NCBI RefSeq assembly: GCF_001039355.2
Contig: NW_019775314.1
Location: forward strand, 318,313 to 378,312
Direction of reading: 5' to 3'
DNA from: Lingula anatina
Lineage: Eukaryota; Brachiopoda; Lingulata; Lingulida; Lingulidae
DNA length: 60,000 nucleotides
The notes under the pieces were generated by a model that ran no database searches, was not told the DNA's origin, and saw nothing but the letters and a program-made list of their open reading frames with translations. The position numbers and the translations under genes were made by a program. Below are positions 1 through 12,100 of the stretch, piece after piece (within the stretch, counting starts at the first letter, position 1; the number at the start of each line of letters is the position of its first letter).

Positions 1-979
1 TGAATTTTATTTTAAAGCAGTAGATAGCCGATTACTTCATCCAAAACCTGTCGCATTAGGAAAAATTCATTAGATCTATACAGTTGGGTAAAATTTTATT
101 GCTTGGAAAAAAAAACAATTATTTTGTTAAACGGGATTACGCTTGGCTTGGAAACCGCCAAATACACATAAAGAAACGAGACCATTATTTATTAGAAATA
201 AACGTGGACACGTGCATGTATAGCCATTGTGCCATTCTGCCCAGGACCATGATTACTAGAATAATCTGATCCTTGACCCCCACACCACCCCTCCCCCCTG
301 CGGTGAATTACATGTGCCCCTGCTCATACCCCTGACCTTTGGGAATTTAGATTTGGTCCTTTGTATATATTTCTTTTTTGGTCCCTCAGTACTATGAATT
401 TATTATTATTTGATCTCGATTTGAGATAACGAGTCATCATGGTAGGTCATGTTGCTAACCATGTTATTGACAAATAAATAATACAAGAAAAACAAAAATT
501 TGGCAAAGACATTGTGAAAATGTAGGATAAATGATATTGCGTTTGCCAATTTTCTTCCCTAAATTACATTCTACACGTATTGTTGTATTTGCGGACCCAT
601 TATATTTGTGGGTGCGTTAACCTAATTGCACTATGCCTACGTGTATATACCACAGAGATCAGCACTATGCAGTCTGAAATTGACATACCGGTATGTTGCA
701 AGTGCCCACGTGCACTGTTACAGGTACGTTCCTTGAAAATAATCTCAAGAGTATATTACACATGTTGTTGACGTGTTGATATACTCCACAAAACCATTTC
801 AATTGGCCAAAGGTGAAAGAACACATTTGTTTCTTTGGCATTTTAAGTCGCATAGTCTTCCAATTTACTCAAATAACCACCAAGGAGCCTCGTTATAGAT
901 TTACTCACTTTGGTGTAATGACGACAAGAATGAGGCTCGTCCTTTAGAGCCACGTAGAATTCTTTCCATTGTCACTTAC
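1..979. other. No gene recognised upstream of the P4H-like exon
   Basis: AT-rich non-coding sequence. I looked on the minus strand for the next exon of the gene whose first exon lies at 980-1161 and did not find one I could support, so the first intron probably continues beyond the left edge of the window. Short open frames here have no recognisable domain. Confidence 0.5.
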
Positions 980-1161
980 CTAGAGAGCGCATCCAGCATT
1001 GTCTTTTGATTCTGGACATAGTTCCTTATATCTCTCGCCAGCTCCTTCTCCGCAAGGAGAGATCTCTCAAGATGGATAATCGATGAATAAACCTCGCTCC
1101 GTACAGAAGAAATGGCGAATATCGAGAGAAAGATCCCGAAGCAGAATGCTACTTTCTCCAT
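980..1161 (-). CDS. Prolyl 4-hydroxylase alpha-subunit-like, first coding exon (partial gene)
   Basis: The frame starts at an ATG at 1161 with a hydrophobic signal peptide (MEKVAFCFGIFLSIFAISS...) and continues into EVYSSIIHLERSLLAEKEL and then RNYVQNQKTMLDALSR. The spacing of Ser-Ile, Leu, Glu-Lys-Glu-Leu and Asn-Tyr-Val resembles the N-terminal dimerisation helices of collagen prolyl 4-hydroxylase alpha subunits (P4Ha_N), ER proteins that hydroxylate proline in collagen-like chains. The exon ends at a clear donor (AG|GTAAGT on the minus strand) in phase 2. An upstream in-frame ATG at 1179 is possible, but the start at 1161 gives the better signal peptide. The peptide-binding and oxygenase domains are not in the window, so the assignment rests on about 60 residues. 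Other secreted coiled-coil proteins remain possible. Confidence 0.6.
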
Positions 1162-1261
1162 GGCGGTGCTGTAACGCATGTAAGCACAGTGTCGGACAAA
1201 ACCGTCATGAACGATTAATGAGATATTTGAGTATAAAAGCCAATTGTTTTCCGTGAACAAC

Positions 1262-3450
1262 CGCCATACACAGGTGTCACGTAGCTTTTACCTGAACAGC
1301 ACAAACCAGACCCTCCCGCCGAGTAGGTGGAGACGATTAAAACTTCTTCTTGATACTTTCAACGATTAAAAACTTTGGGGTTGAAATGGCCCTTTTTAAT
1401 GGTCTTGTTATGTTGGCTGACTATCGTGATTTTCTAATGTTGAAATTGAAATGTGTAACCCATCGAAACGAGTTTTTTATATCAGCGATATCAGCATGGC
1501 GTGCGAGGGCTCATTATTAAGATTATAATGGGCATGCTGGAGCTTACTTGAATGCAGTTAACATAGGGGCAAAGAAGTATGGAAGCGCTTCATAGTTTTT
1601 CATCACGCCAATGATGCCCCCCGTGGCACGAGTGTAACATCTGCTTTTGTTGGCGAGACATTAAATTTGTATAGTATGGTAATAGAAAAGATGGCTTATC
1701 TCAAACGATGGAATAGATTTGAAGTAATGTGTAGCTCGTATTCCTTAACTCATCATCATTATGCCTAATATAAATTGCGGTAATTTGCATCGTGTGGTTG
1801 TTCATATTCTACATGTGATTATTATTTCACCTGATGTAAACTAACATGGAGATTCGTATGTTTTTGATACTGTGTCTATAAGTGTGGCATCGGTGTGTAC
1901 CTGTAAAATGAATTAATGCATCATGTCTTTTTATTTGGACATGTATCCTTTATTAGTTTTTGTGACTAAGAATTTCCTGCTGCAGAAATTGTCAGTGAAT
2001 TACTCCTCTCATATAGAGGACGTGGTTGGAATAATTAGGTGGTATCCAATTGCATAACGACGTGGGGTGTTTGTAGTCTACTTAAAGCTCTGAAAACGCG
2101 TGCACTGTGCAGGCGTCAGCGCGTGCCCGTGCGCGCTTGTGTGTGTTTACGAGTGTACTATATTAATTGTCGTAGGGTGGACACTCTAGATTGTGTGTGT
2201 TTGTGCGCGCATGCTCTTGTTTGTTTCCGTGTCCTCACGAGCACGACAGTGAGAATGCATACAAAGTTTGGAAGTCTGGAAAGGATGCTATAGGTGTGCC
2301 AGGGTTTTTTTTGTCTTGTAGGAGTTGTGTATAAAATAATGCAGTAGTGGCGACAGCATCTAATGTGATGGCGTTACACACTGACGATTTATCAGTCTTG
2401 GATCCGAGTTTTTGCGTAATTTATAACGACGTATACGTCTTGCCATTTTACAACATGGCAACGGACAGTCCAAAACAGTTTTTTTTCTTTCTTTTGAAAT
2501 GCGCACACACCTTGTGAGTGATGTGACATTACGCGATAAAAAAGGAGCGGGTTTGAAAACAAACAAAATGTAAATCAGGAGGATCTTGGAGAAAAAAAGT
2601 CGGTAGACCACAAGTACAATTACATGGCTGTTATGATAGATTACGACTCCAGGACCGCTTTTTGTATCCGTGAACACCTGAGAGAGTTCGTGAGCACATT
2701 GTGTAATTCGGCCAGCTGTGTACACATGTGTAAGCAAGACCAGGACTGACTTTTCAAACAATTCAATAAATAAAATTGGCCAGAATTGCGTTTTACTTAG
2801 ACAGTAAATAATATTAGTTAATCAGGACGTTCCGTTTACCAAACACCGTGTTTTACCGATGTTATTTTGTCTCTTATTAAAAAACAACTCCACAACTTTT
2901 CCCGCAAAATTGCTTAAAGACAGACGGAAACAAAAACACAACAGCTTTGGCGGCGGTGATTAAAGATGTGAAATTAATAATGTGTATCTAAATGCTCTTC
3001 CTAAACTTTATAATTTCTAATAGTACATAATATAATTCAAAGACTCTTCATATTAGGCCTCTCGATGTATAGTCACCAACTGCGAGAAAGTATGTAAGCA
3101 ACCAACGCTGATTTTGCACCATAAATTAAGGGTCTATCTTGTTATCTGAACCAAACATACTGCCTGATTTTTTTCTCATTTCTGCTACTCACGTGATATT
3201 TAGATGTATAGTTTCCCAAGACTACCTTCACAAGAACTGCACAACTTTAATTTATTTCCAATAAACGGTACTTTATAAGGAAAGAATTTTCTTTGAAAAT
3301 AGCTGTTGGAAAATTACGTTTAGCGTGATATTTATTAAAATTACAAGGATTTGGTTTTTGGTGATGTCATTTTAATTATATGGCTTGTATCTTATGGTGA
3401 AATGTTACTGAGGATGCGCTTCTAGTCACGTCGTCATAATTACGTGCGCT
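1262..3450. other. Intergenic region without a recognisable gene
   Basis: Between the minus-strand P4H-like exon and the promoter of the plus-strand SRCR-PGRP gene, so the two genes are divergently arranged. The sequence is AT-rich with stop codons in all frames at short intervals. It holds a GT-rich stretch near 2130-2230 and no repeat or conserved motif that I can name. Confidence 0.5.
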
Positions 3451-3541
3451 TATATAAAGAGCTGTCTTTAAGAGACCGTAGCATTAGCGGCACAAGACAG
3501 AAGGAAACTGCGAGTAGTCCAGGAAATTGGTNGAGAACAAG
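3451..3541 (+). promoter_or_regulatory. TATA promoter and non-coding first exon of the SRCR-PGRP gene
   Basis: A TATATAAA box lies at 3451-3458. About 30 bases downstream a stretch without an ATG runs to a strong donor at 3541 (ACAAG|GTAAGATC). The matching acceptor (TTTTCAATAG) ends at 4159, 12 bases before the signal-peptide ATG at 4172. This is the arrangement of a 5' untranslated exon spliced to the first coding exon. The transcription start (near 3480) is inferred. One ambiguous base (N) lies at 3532. Confidence 0.6.
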
Positions 3542-4051
3542 GTAAGATCTCTAATTGGGCATGACATTTGTACCGAATATCTTTACCGGTGATCCACAGG
3601 CGGGGTTAGTTCTAGAAAGCTAGCCTTTATTGATACCCTAGTGATCAACACAGAAATTCAGTTAGCTGGGTGCAGTGATGTTGGATTTCGCTGTTTGAAG
3701 AGAACGCGCCATGAGAAAAAATGTGTCCAACCTTCTAGCAGAATAATGGTGACGATGATCTAGCGACAAGGTAGTAGCTTCTTGAGTTAAATTTAATTTC
3801 TGTTGCTGTCGGTGACATTTACATGTACAAGCATGTGCACAATTGTGCACCAGACATTTTTTGTGGCGATTATAGTTTAATATTACAAAGATTTTGATGA
3901 AGTATATTATGTATGTACTTACACCACAATGATTTACATTAAGTATAGTACACACACTGTATCGAGAATTAATGGATCACTACTTATTTTTGGTCTGAAC
4001 CCTCTGAACACTTCTAATTAACGGCCAGTTCAGTCTTTTTTGACTTTCTGA

Positions 4052-4101
<50 letters not shown>

Positions 4102-4171
4102 GGAATAAAAGTAATAAAATTCCAAAACCAAGAGTTACCCGTATCTTTATTTTCAATAGACATAGGTAGAG

Positions 4172-4238
4172 ATGCGCTCAACTATTGGTATGCTAACCTG
4201 GCTTCTTTTCGGCTGGATTCCGACTACCCTTGCTTTAG
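4172..4238 (+). CDS. Signal-peptide exon of the SRCR-PGRP gene
   Basis: ATG at 4172 opens a 22-residue peptide with a hydrophobic core ([16 protein letters not shown]) and a small-residue end, typical of a cleaved secretion signal. The exon ends in phase 1 at TTAG|GTATGT and joins the first SRCR exon. No longer upstream frame fits the acceptor at 4159. Confidence 0.85.
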
Positions 4239-4768
4239 GTATGTATAATACATGAGGAATATGTATTTATTTACTTAATCCTTATGATGTTTACTTTTCA
4301 TTATTTATTTTTTATCATTGGGGAGGGACAGGGGGTGAAACAGGCCCATACGGTAAACATGACTTCTAAAATGCTATATGCAGTAACATATACTGTATAA
4401 TTGAACTTCTATAAAGTCAATTAAAACCAGGTATGATACCTCATGTTAATAATTGTCTCTTTCAGGTCGCTCAGATATTAGACTCCGAGGAGGTGCCGGT
4501 TCGGCAGAAGGTCGAGTAGAGATCAGATGGAACGGAGTATGGGGAACTGTATGTGACGACAACTGGGGGATGGAAGAGGCAACAGTCGCGTGTAGAATGC
4601 TGGGCTACCAGTAAGAGCGTTTAACTTTGTTACAAGCTTATGCGTTAACTTACAGCATATGAATACATATTATAAGGAAGACATTAAGTTTTTAGACTCT
4701 TCAGAACATGTTGATACTGTCAAGCGTAGATGCAGATAACCGAGCAAAGGTCACGCCCCTTTTCTCTG

Positions 4769-4803
<35 letters not shown>

Positions 4804-7800
4804 CTACCTCTAACGCACAAATGATACGCTTTTTCTGTCAGTGAGGCTGAGCAGTTTTATCAACGTGCTCACTATGGACAGGGCAGCGGACGTATCTGGT
4901 TGGACGATGTCAGCTGCAAAGGTACAGAGAGATCTTTAGAGGATTGCTCACACAGAGGCTGGGGGGAGGAGAACTGCGATCACTGGGAAGATGCCAGTGT
5001 GAAATGCGGGAAATCAGGTAAGATACAGTTTTTTATACAATCTGGATTATGCATGCACTTTTCGTTGAGAAATAATTCAAACTATAGTTTGATTGGAGTG
5101 GAAATAAGCACAAATCCTAAGGCACACGTTTGCTTATATTTACTTTCATCCTCCCATTTTCTTTCCTTCTTTCTTTTTTTGTCGTTGTTTCCATTTTTAT
5201 TTTATTTTTCTCTCTATCTTCCCCTACCCCCAAGTTGTTGACACACTTCGGGTTGTTGTACATGTACAATCTTGTCCATGCCTTCAGGTGACCCGGGCAG
5301 GTCCGAAATAGCTATCAGACTCGTGGGAGGCTCCAGCTCAGCAGAAGGTCGCGTAGAGATAAAAAGGACGGAATATGGGGTACTGTGTGTAGGGACGGCT
5401 GGGGAGTAGAAGAGGCGAGAGTCGCGTGTAGAATGCTAGGGTTTTTGTACGTATAACTTTTTTATTTCAAGGCTTCGGGCAAGGTGTTTTTAAAAATAGG
5501 TAAATGTGTGTATTGCCTCTTGCAAGTACATGTAACGAAGACTTCAAATACGCAAAGGATTTTTACAGTTGATCGGTATGTTCTTTTTCATAATAATAAC
5601 TATTATTACTTATGGCATGTACCTTGTTTTTATGAACCCCACAAGCCATTTCTAAAGTGATAAGGCATAAATAAACCTACCCGGCGGTCTCCGGGTGTCT
5701 CTGGATCGAATCAAGGCGTTAAATAATGTATCTCTGTGTGTATAACTTCTTGGTTTAATATACCCTGTGTCTCAAGGTATTATTGCTGACTCTCCACAAC
5801 ACACTGTTTCTCAAAAATGCAAAGTGGCGTTGTTTGTAGCGGCGAATTCTAATAAATTAAGTGTGACACTCAGGGTGCTAACCCGTGGGACTTTATACAA
5901 CATTGGTCAAAAAGGTTGTCCCACCCCCAGTATCATATGCTTTTATTTATAAATGATCACCTCACAGATGAAATTTGTTATAAACAGTGATTTTCATTCC
6001 AGATACCATTACTAACAAGATTATTGGAATAGAAAATACGAATAAGCGGTGAAGATATCAATATCTAATACCATTTATTCTCATTTAATACATGAACCCC
6101 CTTAAATCCGACGTTTCACTGTGATTTTCACAAAGGCAAAGAAATGTCCATTACAATGAAAAGACACCACCAAATGTCACCAAATTTACATACATTTAGC
6201 ATTAGAGTGTGCTCGTTAAAGGTCACGTGTCTTATAGCGTGTGTGTCTACCGCGTACTGTAATTATCTCATGTAGGCGGCGCGGCCTGCCTTCAACAAGG
6301 ATACCAATTCTGTTTTTGGGGATATTGTCCCATTCTTCCCAAAGAGCTTGGGGGAGTTGGTTCTGATTATTAGGAGTTTGGTTCTCCTTTGTATTGCATA
6401 CTTTTTCCATGCCACAGATGCTTAGTAGGATCAATATCAGAGGTCAAAGATGGTTGCCCCATCCTCTGAACATTGGATTTCTGCAACAAATCATTCAGCA
6501 GACGAGAACTGTGTGCAAGTGCATTTCCACGATGACGCCAACAGTATCCCTGAAGTCACCTCTTGCAAATGGAGTGAGATATTAGTTGAGAATGTTTCAG
6601 TGAATTGCCCCAACAACGTTCTTTTCCAGAAAGAACAGTGTACTAAAACCATGGGCCCTCCAAACGTGGACTGACCTGACACCTCTGGCGATATCATCCT
6701 GCATACACCTTCCAAAAGCATTCTGCTACATATCCATGGGCCCTAATTTGACCATCGAAGGCATACAAGAAATACCTTGATTTTTCAGCAAAACCAACTT
6801 GTTCCTAATGATGGTTAACCAAGTTCTGGTAGTTCTGTAATCACTGAACCTAACATTACCAACTGATACCTCATTCCCTCTGCAAGAGGGGACTTCAGGG
6901 GCGATGCAGGCTTCATCATGACAGCACACTTGCATACAGTTCTCTTCTGCTGAATGATTTGTTGCAGAAACCCAGCGTTCTGAGGCTGGAGAAACCATCT
7001 TTGAGCCCTGATAATAAACCTACTGAACACCCGTGGCATATGCAACCCAGAGGAGAACCAAACTCCAAATAGCCCGGACCAATTCTGCCAAGGTTTTATG
7101 GTAACATGGGTCAATATCCCACAATACAGAATTGCTATCCTTTTTGAAGGCAGCGACGCCGTCTACAGGATGGTAATTACCGTACGCGGTAAACACACAC
7201 GCTAATTAACAAGTGACCTTTAACGAGTACTCCCTAATGCTAAATGTGTGTAATTTGGTGGCTTTTGGTGGTGTCTTTTCAATTGAATGAGCATTTCTAT
7301 AACTATGTGATAATGACAGTTGAACATCGGATTTGAGGGGGTACATGTGATAAATGTGAATAAATGGTATTAAATATGGATATATTCACCGCTAGTTTGT
7401 ATTTTCTGTACCACTAACCATGTTAGTTATGGCATCTGGAATGAAAATCACCATTCATAGCAATTGACTCCTGTGATGTGATCATTTATAAATAAAAGCA
7501 CATTAAACTGGGGTGGGACAACCATTTTGACCAATGTTTTATATAACCCAACGTAATAAAAATTAACGGATTATCTCTGCAGAGATACAGAGCAAAACTA
7601 TCATAGAACAAAGTTTGGGCCCGGCAAAGGACTTATTTGGCTTGATGACGTCGTCTGTAAAGGCACGGAGACCTCCCTGGCAGACTGCAGACACAGTGAC
7701 TGGGGACATATGAACTGCCACCATTCAGACGACGTTGGTGTGAGGTGTATCTCGGAAGGTAATGACGTCATCATTTTCACTATGTCATCGTCGTGTCAAC

Positions 7801-8892
7801 GTGTGATTTTTTCTCTCTCGTTCTCTTTTTGTTTTGTATAAGTTTTAATAGACATTAGAGAAAGAAGCAAACACCACCAACTATCAGTAAGTCAGCAACA
7901 AAAGTGAGGGAGAGATTAAATTGTTGAATGCGTGAGAGAGCGTGGGAGTGACTATATGCTCGGATGAGTAAATTAGTTGGTAAGTGCTAGTAGATCTTGT
8001 TGGAAAGAGAATGCTACTGTTTTACGTCACAGCCATGCCCTAGCAACGCAACGCAACGCAACGCCCTTCAATAAAGAAATATTGAATACATTGCACGTGG
8101 TTTTACACAGTATAACAACATCCATATGACACTTAAGAGTTTTCCTTTTCAACAATCAAACGGACCATACCAAAAAGTATAAAGTCGTCCCCACAGCCTA
8201 TATCATACCGTTGCAAACAGTTCTATCTTGGTAACTAGCTTTGATAATATGTTTTAATGACAGCAAAGATCATGTTGATTACAGAAATATCAAATGCATA
8301 TTTGAAGATGATGATGATGATGATGATGATGATGGTCGCATTCAAAACCAGTTTATCCGAGAACTAACTAGTCTGCGGATCAAATATGGCACGCACTTGT
8401 CAATGGATTCCCCGCCTCCCACTCGCACCCTCAGCAGGGGCAGTGCAAGTGTCTCGGGCAATATTAGATCCGGGGACTAGTTAGTCCGCTGATCAACTGA
8501 TTGTGAATGTGGTATATCACAAGTTTGCTTGTCTTACATTAGAGCCAATAGAGATACGCCTAAGAGGAGGGTTTTACAGAAGCGAAGGTAGAGTGGAGGT
8601 AAGGAGAAGAGGAGGACAGTGGGGGACCGTATGTGATGACGGCTGGGGGATGGAAGAGACAAGAGTTGCATGCAGAATGCTGGGCTATAGGTGCGTTTTA
8701 TAACATACAGTATATATATATATAGATCGATTATATATTTGTAGATCGATCCCTAATGGATATGTTAAATGTATAAATCGATTACTTTAAATAGATAATA
8801 GGTACACGATAGAATGGATGACCTTATTAGCAACGCTGTGTAGAAATAATTTAACTGGACCTGTTAAGGCAAATGTGATGGTCTTAAGATGT

Positions 8893-8934
<42 letters not shown>

Positions 8935-9077
8935 AGGTCAAAGCAGCCAACATGCTAAAAAAGATTGTCAAAGGAAATAATTGTGGGACAAAATTTTAAG
9001 ACCTATGTATATTCCAATGTCCACTATGTGTAATAGGTTGTCCTAATTAAGGTATGTTTAGCCATACAATTGCACCC

Positions 9078-9116
<39 letters not shown>

Positions 9117-12100
9117 TATGATCTAGCCCTGCTGCACTTTCTATTCCAGGCACTCCGAGACGGCGTCCATGGACGAAGATTTTTACCCTAGGGCGCATCT
9201 TGGGGAGGGAACGGGGCCTATCTGGATGGACGACTTGGACTGTACGGACCGGGAAAGTTCCCTCACAGAGTGTCGTCACCGAGATTGGGGTCAAAGCGAT
9301 TGTAGCCACAAGGAGGATGTTGGCATCAAATGTGATGGTGAGGCCACATTGCTTTTTTTTCTTTTTTCGTTTTCTTTTCATGTTTTTTCCTTGCCTAGTT
9401 TTCACTTCGAGTGTCCCTATTGTGCTAAATTTACCATCGACGACAGTAAATGTTCTCTTCTTGATGATGTTCTAAGGACATTTACTTGCTTCCACTAGGA
9501 AGTGCATATGTGCAAATGTACTTGCGTCTATATCTTGAAAACGCTCCGAAAAGTGCTTTTCTTTTCACAGATTATTTATATTAACAGCACTACTTTTCAT
9601 GGTTTACTATTATTGTTGCAAACATCGCTTAATTTTTTTCGTAATGCATGGAAATCATGTGAGACTCATATTTGAAATCCAAACAGTGTTGGCAATGAAG
9701 GTAAGTGACATGTCCGGCGTATCACAAAGGTGAGGATTCCAGGTAAGTACGTGAGTATCTCCGAAGCTCTGGCGGACAGGTGTCTCCAATCCCTCCCTTC
9801 CCATAAACTAGGATCCGGCATAGATCCGTCTTTTATGCTATGTCCGGCGAACAAAGCGGCGCAAGATGGCAAGGCAGTCCACATTCAACTCTGAAAGAAA
9901 CATGCTCTTTGCTTAATCACAATGGTAATTTCATCTTCTCTAGTGCCCTGCCCAGACGTTGTTTATCAGCGAGAGTGGGGAGGAAGAAGTCCCGATCTGG
10001 AAAGCCGTCATCAGATGAGTGGTCCGGGCCCGTACGTCATCATTATCCACACCGGAACACGTGGCTGCAACACCGAGCAAGCCTGTAAATCTCTCGTGAG
10101 AGAGATCCAGGATCATCACATGGATAAGAAACGTGAGTATCATATGCATTTATACATTTTAAATTTATCTGTATGTGTGTTTATAACGGGATTAAGACCA
10201 TCAAGATGATGCAAGTGTACACCCTCTTTTTGATTAAGATCATCAAGATTATCTCTGCGTTTTAAGTAAGATAAGCAAAGTGCCAAATAATATTTTTCTC
10301 TTTTATTTACACGGTTTTATCATTGATTTGCATTAATGACTGATATACACAATAGTGCAATCTAGAAACATATGTAGTCTATGGCAGTACTCTGACGTCA
10401 GTATGACGTCACTGTGTTCAAACGACGACATGTATGACGTCATGTTGCTCTTACTAGTAGGTATTTTAAAACAGTGAAATATACTATTTCCAGACTGGGC
10501 GGACATAGTGTTATAGTGAGGACTGACGACAGCAGTTTGGAGCTTTCGAACGTTTATTCACCGACTCTCTCTTCATACAACTTCACAAATATTTATACTC
10601 AATTTCTCCGTACTGATCACGCATTTACTTGTTTTCTTTTCCATTGTCTTTGCGTGATTACAAAATATTTTCCATTCTCATGTTGCAAGTCACTATGCAA
10701 CATTTCCTTATTAGGTAATCCCTAAGAGACTTGTTTTCAATTAAAGATATCTAAAATATTATTTGGATTACTCATACTTGGATCTTATCCAAAACTCAGT
10801 TATCATGTGATAAATAGATGATCAAAATTAAAATATGTTATGAAACTAACCAATCACATTAACTGTTATTGACTTTGACCTTTTCCATCTTTTTCTGACA
10901 CTAAAAACATGTTCTACACTTGTTGACTCTTGGAGAAACTTAACTTATACTCAATACCTCTCTGTCTTTTTACTCATTTGATTCCGCTTTAATTGTTTTC
11001 TGTAATTAGTGAAAGTGTAAGTAATTTGCTTTACAACATACACCCCTTCTTCAAAAGAATTCGTCCTCGAATTCTAAAACTTTACAACATACGCTCCTTT
11101 TTCATTTTTTTAAAGCAAAGCAAATACTAAATAACACAAAATACGTAAATTTTCAAAAAGATTAAATGATAAGGTCACATATATGTCATCAATCTAAATG
11201 TTATACGCAAGTTCGTCAATTTCTGCAACATTAAATAAAACAATAATAAAATTAATGATAACCTTCTTTAAACACTCCATGTCTATCATAAAGTCAAGCA
11301 AAAATATAACTAAGAAAAGTAATTCTATATAAGTTACTTATACTTAAAATTAAAAACACATTCGACATGAAACCAAAAATATTAATTTGAATCTCTTATT
11401 ATGGCTCTGAAACACTTTATTATACAGTTTTCTCTTTCGGTTGTCATTAAAGACATATGAGGAATGCACTACGTGAGACAATAGGGTTAGCTACTCCCTG
11501 TCCAATGAATATCATTCACCACAACGTTGCGACCAGCGCATCGCTCATGATGAAGTACATTTTCATCTTCGTATTTGTCCACATTCTAGCTATCCTCTGT
11601 GATGACACATCCTTGACACATCGGCCATTCTCTTATCGGATTTCGTTGTTGAGGATAGTTCGTATGTCTAGCTGATGTTAATGTGTACTCTGAGCGTCGC
11701 AGATGCCTGTTGCGTTGGGGCATACGTCTGGCGTTGGGAGTGAATTTTCCTGGATATTCTGTAGGGCTCGCTCTTGGGTTTTCAAAGTTTGCTTCATTTC
11801 TAGTCTCACTTGGGTCTTGCAATAGATGGATTGCAGATTGTGCATTGACGGCGTCTTTAATTGCACTCTGAAGTGTGTCTATTTTATCTGTTATCATTTT
11901 TATGTCATTTCGTTGACCTCTTCTCGTTGGCTGAACTGCGTTTTCTGCAATGCGCGCGTGGTGCATAAGAGAACCAAAGTCAAAGGGCTCCTTTTGCAAT
12001 ACAAATGGGCGGATTTCGGGGAGTAACCCATTTATTACCACTGTAAAGGCTGTTCCCTCATCTAAACGCGCACGTTTGGCGTCGTGACGCATCGACTCGA

